A program made the position numbers and the translations under genes. Positions 1 to 7,327 of a DNA stretch of 24,098 nucleotides are shown here, piece by piece. The notes under the pieces are model-generated. The model searched no databases. It saw nothing but the letters and a program-made list of their open reading frames with translations, and had not been told where the DNA came from. The stretch spans positions 7,746 to 31,843 of the forward strand of contig DGDU01000045.1 of the NCBI GenBank assembly GCA_002385605.1. Reading direction: 5' to 3'. This DNA is from Christensenella sp. UBA3944. Lineage in GTDB: Bacteria > Bacillota > Clostridia > Christensenellales > DTU072. The stretch's first letter is position 1. Each line of letters starts with the position of its first letter.

Positions 1-37
1 CTGATGCAATATTTTAGTATATAGTAACACTTTTTAG

Positions 38-57
38 AATACATTACAATACATTAC
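38..57. repeat. 10-bp direct repeat, two adjacent copies
   Basis: The decamer AATACATTAC occurs twice back to back (38-47 and 48-57) in an AT-rich stretch. It abuts the 45-bp tandem duplication that begins at 56, so the whole stretch looks prone to slippage. No function can be assigned. Confidence 0.85.
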
Positions 58-145
58 GGGATTTTTTGCGGGGTTTATACTCTTAATTATCTTTAACGCC
101 ACGGGATTTTTTGCGGGGTTTATACTCTTAATTACCTTTAACGCC
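56..145. repeat. 45-bp tandem duplication (two copies)
   Basis: Copy 1 spans 56-100 and copy 2 spans 101-145. They are identical except for one base (T at 90, C at 135). Each contains the run CGGGATTTTTTGCGGGG followed by TATACTCTTAATTA. No open reading frame with a ribosome binding site is visible. The near-identity suggests a recent duplication. Confidence 0.95.
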
Positions 146-217
146 GGCGAAGCCCGCTCTTCACCCAAACGAAGTTTGCTCTTCACGGGGCGTCAGTCCC
201 CTCTTCACGGCGTAGCC
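146..217. repeat. 22-bp-periodic array of mini-hairpins separated by CTCTTCAC
   Basis: The octamer CTCTTCAC occurs at 157-164, 179-186 and 201-208, exactly 22 bp apart. Each is flanked by a short palindrome of different sequence but the same shape: GGC-GAA-GCC (146-154), CAAAC-GAA-GTTTG (166-178), GGGGC-GTCA-GTCCC (187-200, one G.T pair) and GGC-GTA-GCC (209-217). A degenerate octamer CTGTTCAT follows at 217-224. The hairpin arms change while pairing is kept, which looks like compensatory change. I do not recognise a named repeat family. Confidence 0.75.
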
Positions 218-232
218 TGTTCATTTCTCCTT

Positions 233-260
233 AAATGTCCGTCATAAGGACATTTTTATT
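233..260 (+). terminator. Terminator-like hairpin just upstream of murG
   Basis: AAATGTCC (233-240) pairs perfectly with GGACATTT (248-255) across a 7-nt loop and is followed by TTATT; the stem's own 3' T's extend the U-rich tail. This resembles a rho-independent terminator on the + strand, ending a transcript from the left or acting as an attenuator before murG, whose start codon is 38 nt downstream. The stem is AT-rich at its base, so it may be leaky. Confidence 0.55.
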
Positions 261-297
261 AATGCTTCTCATAAAATACCCTTAGGAGGTAACACCT

Positions 298-1308
298 ATG
301 CCATCCATCGCCCTTACGGGAGGGGGCACGGCGGGGCATATAATGCCCAATCTCGCCCTTCTTCCCGAGTTAAAAAAGCATTTTGATAAAATTATCTATA
401 TCGGCGGAAGCGGAATGGAAAAAGAGCTCGCCCCCGGGCACGGCGTACCCTTTTTTCAGGTTTCCACGGTAAAATTCAACCGGGCCAACCTTCTCGCCAA
501 CGCCAAAATCCCCGTTGTTCTAAGTAAGGGCGTCAAAGAGGCAAAAGCCATTCTGGAAGCGCATAACATAGATGTCGTATTCGGCAAAGGCGGATACGCC
601 GCCCTGCCCGCCTGCATCGCGGCGAAGTCTTTGGGAATACCCGTTGTAACGCACGAAAGCGACTTCACAATGGGGCTCGCCAACAAAATTATCGCCATGT
701 TCTCGGCGTCGGTGCTAACCAGCTTTCCCGAAACAAAGGGGGGCAAGTTTGTGGGAAGCCCGATAAGGGAGGAAGTCCTGAAAGGCGACGCATCAAGAGC
801 GGTGCAGAAATACGGTATAACTCCCCGCCCCACCGTTCTGGTATTCGGGGGAAGCCTGGGCGCTGAGGCGATAAACAACGCGCTTTCGGGCTGCCTCGAC
901 AAGCTTCTCAAAGATTTCAATGTCATTCATATAGCGGGCAAAAACGCCGCAAAATCCCCCTCAAAACAGGGGTATACCTGCCTTACCTTCGCCGACGATA
1001 TCCCCGACCTTTACGCGGCGGCGGATATGGTGGTCATGCGGGGCGGTGCAAACAGCCTCGCCGAGGCCGCGGCTTTAGGCAAAAGGACGCTTTGCATACC
1101 TTTACCCAAAGGGGCAAGCAGGGGCGACCAGCTTGACAACGCGAAAAGCTACCAAAAGCACGGCTTTCTGGAGATTCTGGAGCAAAGCTCACTTACCCCC
1201 GAGGCACTCTACGGGGCAATACACCGCATAATAGTAAAGCCCGAGCCTGCCCCCGTTTACAAAAACGCCAACGCCGCAATCGTAAAAGAAATATTAAAGG
1301 TTTTGTAA
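298..1308 (+). CDS. murG: MurG-type UDP-GlcNAc:undecaprenyl-PP-MurNAc-pentapeptide GlcNAc transferase
   Basis: MurG is the membrane-associated GT-B enzyme that adds GlcNAc to lipid I to make lipid II, the last cytoplasmic step of peptidoglycan precursor synthesis. The 336-residue protein shows the N-terminal glycine loop GGGTAGH (8-14), GKGGY (96-100), the HESD acceptor-side motif (119-122), the second-domain loop GGSLGA (184-189), the donor-site stretch MRGGANSLAE (247-256) and DQLDN (277-281). It is slightly shorter than the usual 350-370 residues. The ATG at 298 has a strong AGGAGGT ribosome site at 284-290. The gene stands alone here rather than in a mur/fts division cluster, and a terminator-like hairpin lies just upstream. 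A second murG paralogue elsewhere in the genome is possible; glycosyltransferase family assignment is secure. Confidence 0.93.
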   Translation: MPSIALTGGGTAGHIMPNLALLPELKKHFDKIIYIGGSGMEKELAPGHGVPFFQVSTVKFNRANLLANAKIPVVLSKGVKEAKAILEAHNIDVVFGKGGYAALPACIAAKSLGIPVVTHESDFTMGLANKIIAMFSASVLTSFPETKGGKFVGSPIREEVLKGDASRAVQKYGITPRPTVLVFGGSLGAEAINNALSGCLDKLLKDFNVIHIAGKNAAKSPSKQGYTCLTFADDIPDLYAAADMVVMRGGANSLAEAAALGKRTLCIPLPKGASRGDQLDNAKSYQKHGFLEILEQSSLTPEALYGAIHRIIVKPEPAPVYKNANAAIVKEILKVL

Positions 1309-1324
1309 GAATTTGTCTAAGCGC

Positions 1325-1352
1325 TTGAAGGCAAAAATACCTCTGCTATAAT
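1325..1352 (+). promoter_or_regulatory. Predicted vegetative promoter for the 1374 gene
   Basis: TTGAAG (1325-1330), a 16-nt spacer and a perfect TATAAT (1347-1352) preceded by TG one base upstream (TGC, extended -10). It lies in the 65-bp gap between murG and the next gene, so the downstream gene probably has its own transcript start about seven bases after the -10, near 1359. Confidence 0.65.
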
Positions 1353-1373
1353 TACCCCTACAAGCGAGGTAGT

Positions 1374-2693
1374 ATGCTTAAAAGCGCGCCGAGGATTCTG
1401 GCAATAGTGCTGCTTGTCGCCATAGCCGTGCTGATGGCGATAGCGGGGGGAGACGGCTTCACAAAGCTGTTTAAAGATGTAGAGGCAAACGACGGAAACG
1501 GAGGAGACACGCCGCCGCCCGCGCAGAATATAGAAGACGAGCCGATTATCGTCGAGCCGCCCGTTAATTCATCCAGATTTCCCAAACAGCCTTCCCGGAG
1601 CGACACTTTTTTATACGAGCAATCGATAGCGGTAAACGCCGCCCTTAAGCTGGAGGCAACCCACCAAACCAACAAGGGCATATTGCTTGTCGTTTCGGGC
1701 GCGCCCACAGACGGCGATTTTACCGTCGAGCGGCAATCGGTAACCGTAATTAATATGTCCGAGGGCGGCACCCTGAACAGCTGCCTCACCCTCTCCTGCG
1801 ATTCGCCCACGCAATATGTCACCTCGCAGCTTACCACCGAGGGGCTTGCCGTAGCGGTAAAGGACGACAAAAAGTGTTATCTGTTTATAGTCGATTACGA
1901 ACTCAAATCCGGCCGACAAACCGAGCTTGACGCGCTAAGCGGCGCAAAGATTTTCCCTTTAAGCGCGGGCTTTATGCTTCTTGCCGAAAGGGCGCAGTCG
2001 GCCGTCCATCTCATAAAAAACGGCGAGGTCGAAAAAACGGCGTTTATACCGTCGGGCAACGTGCTGGAAATTATCGAAATGCGCTCCAACTTTATCATAT
2101 TTATAAACGGCATAAACGGCTACAGCGTCATATCCCTTGACAAAGACCTTACGGGCTACTCCAACATAAGCGTGCCCGGCAAAACGGCGCTAAAGGTTAT
2201 GCCCGCCACCGAGGGCGGCGCCCAAAAATTCCTCGTTGTCGAGCATACGGGCAGCGAGGTATATGTAGCCAAGCACTCGGCGACATTCAGGGAGTCCGAC
2301 TGCGAAAGGGTGTACGCCGGCAAAGGGGGCGGCGCGGATATCTACCAGAACGGCTCGACCATATTTTTGCTTCTCAAGGGCGAAAAGCCCCGCGTAATTT
2401 TACTGGATATGAACCTCGACCTTGTTGCCTCAAACTCCTCGCTATATGACGACATAAAAGATATCTATTTCTGCGAGGGCTACGGCGGCGGCTATCTTAT
2501 GCTAATTAAAGAAAAATCGGGAGACAAATTAAGGCTTACCGATATAAGAAACGACGGCGCCATAGCCGAAAGCACGATAAACATTTCGGCAAACTCGGCA
2601 AACTTTATTATAAACCTTAACGGAACGGTAAGTGTAATTTACAGCTCGGCAAAAGACCCCTCACGCATACACATAGCGGGCATAGATTTATGA
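1374..2693 (+). CDS. Unrecognised membrane-anchored extracytoplasmic protein
   Basis: I do not recognise this 439-residue protein. Residues about 8-24 form one hydrophobic segment after a basic N-terminus, fitting an uncleaved signal anchor or signal peptide; there is no lipobox cysteine. A low-complexity Gly/Pro/acidic linker follows (about 38-75). The rest (about 80-439) is made of alternating short hydrophobic strands and polar turns with repeated blocks of the type 'hydrophobic strand, charged turn, hydrophobic strand', suggestive of an all-beta, possibly beta-propeller, fold; this is inference from pattern only. Start: ATG at 1374 with GAGGT at 1366-1370. It has its own promoter, so it need not be co-regulated with murG. 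Its stop codon overlaps the end of convergent recG by 6 bp. Codon use resembles the neighbours. Confidence 0.8.
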   Translation: MLKSAPRILAIVLLVAIAVLMAIAGGDGFTKLFKDVEANDGNGGDTPPPAQNIEDEPIIVEPPVNSSRFPKQPSRSDTFLYEQSIAVNAALKLEATHQTNKGILLVVSGAPTDGDFTVERQSVTVINMSEGGTLNSCLTLSCDSPTQYVTSQLTTEGLAVAVKDDKKCYLFIVDYELKSGRQTELDALSGAKIFPLSAGFMLLAERAQSAVHLIKNGEVEKTAFIPSGNVLEIIEMRSNFIIFINGINGYSVISLDKDLTGYSNISVPGKTALKVMPATEGGAQKFLVVEHTGSEVYVAKHSATFRESDCERVYAGKGGGADIYQNGSTIFLLLKGEKPRVILLDMNLDLVASNSSLYDDIKDIYFCEGYGGGYLMLIKEKSGDKLRLTDIRNDGAIAESTINISANSANFIINLNGTVSVIYSSAKDPSRIHIAGIDL

Positions 2694-4673
2694 TAAGGTT
2701 ATCCTCCTTAACCCGAACCTTAAAATGTAATCCCTCAGTATTTCCCCATATTTGACGGCGTCCACTTCGCCGGCGAGGGATGCGGCTAGGTTAACAAGGC
2801 TTACGGGCAGATTGACCCCGGCGAATCCCCTTCCGCTTTGGCTTTCGCCCAGAAAGTCGCCCGCGCCCCTAAGCTCATAGTCTTTTTCGGCAACGGCAAG
2901 CCCGTCGGTCTCCTTCGCCATTATTTCAAGGCGGGCTTGCTCACGGGGGTTTTTCTCTGTGTACAGGAAGCAGTAAGCCTTCCCGCCGTTTCTGCCTACC
3001 CTGCCCCTCAGCTGATGCAAAGTCGCCAGCCCGAACCTCTCGGCGCCCATTATCGCCATAATCGAGGCGTCGGGCACATCTACGCCGACCTCTACAACCG
3101 TTGTCGATACAAGTATGCCTATCTCCCCCCTCTCGAAGCCCCTTATGGCGGCTATCTTTTGCGAGGGCGATATCCTCCCGTGCAAAAGCCCTATTTTTAC
3201 CCGCTTCCCGAATGCGGATTTAAGCTCGGAATATAATTCCTCGGCGGCGTAGCCGTCGCCGTCCTCCTCAATTTTGGGGGCGACGATAAACGCCCTCCCG
3301 CCCTTCTCGCATTCCTTCACGATGTATTCGAGCATATCCCCCCGCTTGCGCCCGGGCACAACCGCCGTCGTTATGTTGTCGGCGGGGTGCCGCCTTTCAA
3401 GATGGATAATATCTATGTCCCCGAACATCGTAAGCCTTAGCGATCTCGGTATGGGCGTTGCCGAAAGGGTAAGCGTATCCACAGCCCTTCCCTTGTCTAT
3501 AAGCGCCGTCCTCTGCGCCACCCCGAAGCGGTGCTGCTCGTCAATAATGACCAGCCCGAGGTTATTGAAAGCCACTCCCGCCGAAAACAAGGCCTGAGTG
3601 CCTATAACGATATCGGCGCCGCCGCTCTCAAGAGCGCATTTTACAGCCCTTTTGTCGGCAACGGGCGTGCTTCCGCAAAGCAAGGCAATCCTTACGCCAA
3701 GCGGGGCAAGGGTTTTTTCAAAATTGTTGTAATGCTGTACGGCAAGTATCTCGGTAGGCGCCATAAACGCCGCCTGATAGCCGTTTTTTACGGCAAAATA
3801 CGCCGAGAGCATTGCCACGGCGGTCTTTCCGCTTCCGACATCGCCCGCGAGCATGGCGTTTAAGGGCTTACCGCTTCTCAAAACCCCTGTTATTTTTTCC
3901 ACCGCAGCCTTTTGCGAAGCCGAAAGCACAAACGGCAGCGCCCTTTCGGCGGCATCTATACAGCTTGCGGGTTGCGGATAAGTATTATACCTTCTCTCGC
4001 TCTCCCTCACCATCTTAAAGGCGGCTATGCGTTTTACCAATTCCTCAAGGGCTATCCTCTTTCTTCCCTCGTCGGCTTCCCTTATGCTGTTCGGCAAATG
4101 CGCCGCCCTTACCGCCTCGGCGAGGCTCATAAGGCTGTGCTTATTATGCGAGCTTTCGGGTATTATGCTTTCGGGGGTATATTTCCCCAGCATATCGCGG
4201 GCAATCTTTTGCATGGTTGTCTGCGGGATAAGCCCTTTTAACGGGTAAATCGGGCGTATACCCGCAAGCTTAACCTTACCGGCGCATATCTCAAAAGCGG
4301 GATTAATAAGCTCCTTCTGCCCGCTCACCCGTAGCTTTCCGCACACCCTCACCCTTACGCCCTCGGAAATGTGCTTTGCCACAAAGGGGCTGTTGTACCA
4401 GGTAAGCCTCACCTTCGCCCCGCCGTCCGAAACGCCGTAAGCGCGGTAGACGCTAAGCCCTCCCTTTCTGAAGGGTTTGGATACCGATTTAACCGTAACC
4501 TCGGATAAAACAAAAGCCCCGCCCTCACCTTTTTCCAAAGGCAAAGCGGAGTCAAAATCCATATAATCCCTGGGCAAAAACGCCGCGAGGTCGTCAAGCC
4601 CGAAAATATTAAGCTCGTGAAGTTTTCTGAGGGTTGTTTCGCCCACTCCCTTCAGCGAAAGCAGCTCGTCCAT
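2688..4673 (-). CDS. recG: ATP-dependent DNA helicase RecG
   Basis: RecG remodels stalled replication forks and branch-migrates Holliday junctions. The 661-residue protein is close to the family length (about 680). It has an N-terminal region with a GVGETTL helix-hairpin-helix-like turn (about 9-15), an OB-fold wedge region (about 55-135), Walker A GDVGSGKT (277-284), the DEQH box (378-381), motif III SATP (404-407) and the helicase motif QLRGRVGR (554-561). The start codon overlaps the fakA stop in a TAATG arrangement, so translation is probably coupled. It is the last gene of the asp23-fakA-recG operon. Its stop overlaps the stop of the convergent + strand gene, and no terminator hairpin is visible between them. 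In B. subtilis recG is likewise found downstream of yloV, with the sda genes between; those are absent here. Confidence 0.97.
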   Translation of the reverse strand: MDELLSLKGVGETTLRKLHELNIFGLDDLAAFLPRDYMDFDSALPLEKGEGGAFVLSEVTVKSVSKPFRKGGLSVYRAYGVSDGGAKVRLTWYNSPFVAKHISEGVRVRVCGKLRVSGQKELINPAFEICAGKVKLAGIRPIYPLKGLIPQTTMQKIARDMLGKYTPESIIPESSHNKHSLMSLAEAVRAAHLPNSIREADEGRKRIALEELVKRIAAFKMVRESERRYNTYPQPASCIDAAERALPFVLSASQKAAVEKITGVLRSGKPLNAMLAGDVGSGKTAVAMLSAYFAVKNGYQAAFMAPTEILAVQHYNNFEKTLAPLGVRIALLCGSTPVADKRAVKCALESGGADIVIGTQALFSAGVAFNNLGLVIIDEQHRFGVAQRTALIDKGRAVDTLTLSATPIPRSLRLTMFGDIDIIHLERRHPADNITTAVVPGRKRGDMLEYIVKECEKGGRAFIVAPKIEEDGDGYAAEELYSELKSAFGKRVKIGLLHGRISPSQKIAAIRGFERGEIGILVSTTVVEVGVDVPDASIMAIMGAERFGLATLHQLRGRVGRNGGKAYCFLYTEKNPREQARLEIMAKETDGLAVAEKDYELRGAGDFLGESQSGRGFAGVNLPVSLVNLAASLAGEVDAVKYGEILRDYILRFGLRRITLS

Positions 4674-6304
4674 TACTCAACGCTGATGTAGTAATAATAA
4701 TGTGACTGGCCGCCGTAATAGGCCATAACATCGTAGAACGGGTACAGCCCCTGCAGCTTTTCTACTAAAGCGTTTGCCCTCTCCTCGGTTATATCCTCGC
4801 CGTAATAAAGGGTGATAACCGCCGTCGAATCGTCCGTCATCTTGCCCGCAACCTCTATCGCAACCTCGTCGGGATCGCTGCCTTTAGCCACAATCTGCTT
4901 GTATATACCTATAATGTCGCCCGTTTGAAGCTCCAGCCCGTCCATCTCGGTATCCCTTACGGCATGGGTTACCTGCCCCGCGCGCACATTTTCGGCTGCC
5001 TTTTGCATAGCCCTTGTGTTTTCCTCGATGCTTGCCTCCGGGTTGAAGTTAATTGCTGCCGCGATGCCCTGAGGTATGTTTTTTGTAGCTATAACAACAA
5101 TATTTGCCCTTGTAAGCTCCTTCGCCTGCTCGGCGGCCAGAATAATGTTGCTGTTGTTGGGAAGCACAAAAACATTCTTCGCGCCAATGCTGTCCACGAT
5201 ATTTACGATGTCGGCGACGCTCGGGTTCATCGTTTGCCCGCCGCAAATTGTTGCCTCGGCTCCCAATTCGCGGAAAATACTGTCGATTCCCTCGCCCGTG
5301 CAAACGGCGACTATCGCCTGCTCCTTTAGCGACACCCTTTCGAGTTCCTTTTTGAACTCGCGGCTTTGCTGAAGCATATTTTCTATCTTGGGTTTGTCCA
5401 ACTCGCCCAATGTTAAGGCGTACCCCAGCGCCTTGTCGGGGTTATTTGTATGAACATGCACCTTTACAAGCTCGAGGTCGCCAACGACTATAACGCTGTC
5501 GCCAATCTCGTTAAGCTTGTCCCTTAGCTTGTCTATATCCGAAATTGTGGTAGTCTTGTTGAGGTTAATAACAAAGAACTCGGTGCAGTAGGCAAAATTT
5601 ATCTCTTCGAGGTTGTGTTTATCTATCTGGAATTCTGTCTGTTTTGGTGTGCCCGGGGCTCCTTCCTCCTGCTCGATGGGCTGCATATCGATGCCCGCGA
5701 GCGTGTTGTACATACCGTAAAGTATCACGAGAAGCCCTTTCCCGCCCGCGTCGACAACGCCGGCTTTCTTAAGAACGGGCAGCATTTCGGGGGTAGAAGC
5801 CAATACTTCTTCGCCTTTTTGCAGGATTTTGCGGAAAAACTCCAAAAAATCGCTCTGTTTGTTGGCTACTTTTACGGCATACTCGCCTACCATGCGCACA
5901 ACCGTAAGAATCGTGCCTTCCTTGGGGTGGGTAACGACATCGTAGGCAACCTCGGTGCCCCTCTTAAGGGCTTTGGCGAAGGACTTGGTGTTAACCGTAT
6001 TGCCCTCTGACATTACCTGTGTCATTCCCTTGAAAATCTGCGACAGGATAACGCCGCTGTTTCCTCTCGCTCCCTTAAGCGCGCCCTTCGAAATCGCCTG
6101 GCAGATATCGGCAAGCGAAGACGACTGCACGCTCTCCATTTCGCGAAGCGCCGACGAAAGGGTAAGCAGCATATTCGTGCCCGTGTCGCCGTCCGGTACG
6201 GGGAAGACATTAAGGCTGTCTATATGGCTTTTGTTAATCTCAAGATTAACCCCCGCCCCCGCGAAAATATTTCTTACATCTATATCGTTAAGAATTGTAA
6301 TCAT
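4673..6304 (-). CDS. fakA: Fatty acid kinase catalytic subunit FakA (DAK2/YloV family)
   Basis: FakA, the YloV homologue, phosphorylates FakB-bound fatty acids to acyl-phosphate, feeding exogenous or recycled fatty acids into phospholipid synthesis. The 543-residue protein carries the DAK2 nucleotide-binding motif PDGDTGTNM (37-45) and the GARGNSG loop (78-84) in its N-terminal kinase domain, followed by the middle domain and a C-terminal domain. The length matches the family (about 550). No DegV/FakB partner gene lies in this window. It starts 18 nt after the asp23 stop, and its stop overlaps the recG start (TAATG). The Asp23-YloV pairing is conserved across Bacillota. I infer the fatty-acid role from the family; dihydroxyacetone kinase activity is unlikely because the DAK1 domain is missing. 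Confidence 0.9.
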   Translation of the reverse strand: MITILNDIDVRNIFAGAGVNLEINKSHIDSLNVFPVPDGDTGTNMLLTLSSALREMESVQSSSLADICQAISKGALKGARGNSGVILSQIFKGMTQVMSEGNTVNTKSFAKALKRGTEVAYDVVTHPKEGTILTVVRMVGEYAVKVANKQSDFLEFFRKILQKGEEVLASTPEMLPVLKKAGVVDAGGKGLLVILYGMYNTLAGIDMQPIEQEEGAPGTPKQTEFQIDKHNLEEINFAYCTEFFVINLNKTTTISDIDKLRDKLNEIGDSVIVVGDLELVKVHVHTNNPDKALGYALTLGELDKPKIENMLQQSREFKKELERVSLKEQAIVAVCTGEGIDSIFRELGAEATICGGQTMNPSVADIVNIVDSIGAKNVFVLPNNSNIILAAEQAKELTRANIVVIATKNIPQGIAAAINFNPEASIEENTRAMQKAAENVRAGQVTHAVRDTEMDGLELQTGDIIGIYKQIVAKGSDPDEVAIEVAGKMTDDSTAVITLYYGEDITEERANALVEKLQGLYPFYDVMAYYGGQSHYYYYISVE

Positions 6305-6322
6305 TATTAGTCCTTGTCTGGG

Positions 6323-6673
6323 CTACAATTTGACGCCTACAATATGGACATTAACCGATTTGACCCTCATGCCGGTAAGGTGCTCTACATTGTACTGCAC
6401 CGAAGCCTTAAGGCTGGAAACCACCGCCTCTCTGTTTACGCCGTCTTTAAGAATTACATAGAGGTCTACGAAAGCGCGGTTGTCCATCGTCACGAGTTTT
6501 ACGCCCTTTGTGACCGGCACACGGTTAAACAGCTCCAGCAGGCTATCCGACAGCCTTCTGGATGCGAGATCCACCACCCCGTAACATTCCAAAGCAATTT
6601 TGCGGATGAGCATTGCCACCGCGTCGTCGCTAATGGTTATGTTGCCGTAGATGTTGGAGGTGTTAAGCGCCAT
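6323..6673 (-). CDS. Asp23/Gls24 family envelope stress protein (YloU-like)
   Basis: A 116-residue Asp23/Gls24 protein, the YloU homologue. Family members are small cytoplasmic proteins linked to the envelope and alkaline or cell-wall stress; the precise biochemical role is not settled. Sequence clues are the N-terminal GNITISDDAVAMLIRKIALE-type beginning (ISDD at about 14-17), the mid-region GVVDLASRR, and the C-terminal motif around VKSVNVHIVGVKL. It is the first gene of a leftward operon with fakA and recG. The ATG at 6673 is preceded by AAGGG five bases upstream. A candidate promoter lies 49-77 bp upstream, divergent from the rpmB promoter. Confidence 0.88.
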   Translation of the reverse strand: MALNTSNIYGNITISDDAVAMLIRKIALECYGVVDLASRRLSDSLLELFNRVPVTKGVKLVTMDNRAFVDLYVILKDGVNREAVVSSLKASVQYNVEHLTGMRVKSVNVHIVGVKL

Positions 6674-6721
6674 AAATTCCCTTAATGTTATAATTAGTTA
6701 TATCCTTTGTATTCAGATATT

Positions 6722-6750
6722 ATGATATAGCAAAGCAGCGCAATTTGCAA
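6722..6750 (-). promoter_or_regulatory. Candidate promoter of the asp23-fakA-recG operon
   Basis: Read on the minus strand: TTGCAA (6750-6745), 17-nt spacer, TATCAT (6727-6722), a 5/6 match to the -10 consensus. It sits in the roughly 290-bp divergent gap between asp23 and rpmB (6674-6963), which otherwise holds only the opposite-facing rpmB promoter and leader. Confidence 0.5.
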
Positions 6751-6833
6751 GCATAAAGTACAAAATCCGCCCGCGCGCGCAAAAAATACCCCTTTTATTT
6801 TTTGACTGGATTAAATATTTTGCTTAAATTCCG

Positions 6834-6862
6834 TTGCCAAAGTCAATATTTCAATGTATAAT
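6834..6862 (+). promoter_or_regulatory. Predicted vegetative promoter of rpmB
   Basis: TTGCCA (6834-6839), 17-nt spacer and a perfect TATAAT (6857-6862). The predicted transcript would start near 6869 and carry a leader of about 95 nt before the rpmB ATG. I see no terminator-antiterminator pair in that leader. Confidence 0.75.
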
Positions 6863-6963
6863 CTAAAGGTGCAATTTTACATAGATATTATAGAGCGCAA
6901 TAAGCAAAGCCAAACGCCAAATGCCTCTTATCTATAACAACACCGCAACGGAGGTAAAGATAC

Positions 6964-7155
6964 ATGTCCAGAGTATGCAGTATATGCCAAAAAGGCCCTA
7001 TGAGCGGGCACAAAGTGAGCCACAGCAACATTAAGACCAACAGGTCTTGGGGCGTAAATGTGCAGAAGGTCGCCCTCGCCGACGCAAGCGGCAAGGTAAA
7101 GGATCAATATGTCTGCACCAGATGCCTGCGCACGCTAAGAAAAGCGGAAAAATAA
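6964..7155 (+). CDS. rpmB: 50S ribosomal protein L28, zinc-binding (C+) form
   Basis: A 63-residue L28 that binds 23S rRNA in the large subunit. It contains two CxxC pairs (C5/C8 and C51/C54), the four-cysteine zinc-ribbon form, together with the conserved core SHSNIKTNRSWGVNVQKV (19-36). The main B. subtilis L28 lacks these cysteines. The ATG at 6964 follows a strong GGAGGT at 6950-6955. It is transcribed alone, opposite to the flanking asp23 and rpe operons, from the promoter at 6834-6862, and ends at the terminator at 7226-7253. An isolated, opposite-facing rpmB between rpe/spoVM and yloU is also the arrangement in B. subtilis. Confidence 0.97.
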   Translation: MSRVCSICQKGPMSGHKVSHSNIKTNRSWGVNVQKVALADASGKVKDQYVCTRCLRTLRKAEK

Positions 7156-7187
7156 GCAAATATCAAATCGGCAATCAAACGGGTTAC

Positions 7188-7202
7188 AGCGGCATAGCCG
7201 CT
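7188..7202 (+). other. Small hairpin between rpmB and its terminator
   Basis: AGCGGC-ATA-GCCGCT is a perfect 6-bp stem with a 3-nt loop, followed by a pyrimidine-rich TCTCTCTATT but no T-run. It may stabilise the 3' end of the rpmB mRNA. Its core, GGC-ATA-GCC, has the same shape as the mini-hairpins at 146-217. Confidence 0.5.
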
Positions 7203-7225
7203 TCTCTCTATTATAGCTAAAGAAT

Positions 7226-7253
7226 ATCAAGCCCAAAGAGGCTTGATTTTTTT
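7226..7253 (+). terminator. Rho-independent terminator of rpmB
   Basis: ATCAAGCC (7226-7233), 6-nt loop, GGCTTGAT (7240-7247), then a T-run (7248-7253). An 8-bp perfect stem with a U-tail on the + strand. It separates rpmB from spoVM, so spoVM most likely needs its own promoter. Confidence 0.92.
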
Positions 7254-7327
7254 ATCTCCCGAAACGATTTATTTTATTTGTAACAATTATTTTTTATGCG
7301 CATATATTGGCATAAAAGGGAGAGAAT

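Noticed and set aside
146..217. Short CRISPR-like array
   Set aside because: The 8-bp conserved part and 14-bp intervals are too short for repeat-spacer units, the intervals are palindromic, and no cas genes are present.
5955..6461. 168-codon + strand open frame across the fakA-asp23 junction
   Set aside because: Opposes two well-supported genes and spans their boundary; it is a shadow frame.
6869..6963. Possible regulatory leader or riboswitch of rpmB
   Set aside because: No terminator, antiterminator or conserved riboswitch elements are visible in the roughly 95-nt leader.
6888..7094. Minus-strand open frame over the rpmB leader and start
   Set aside because: Antisense to L28, no ribosome site, and it crosses the rpmB promoter-proximal leader.
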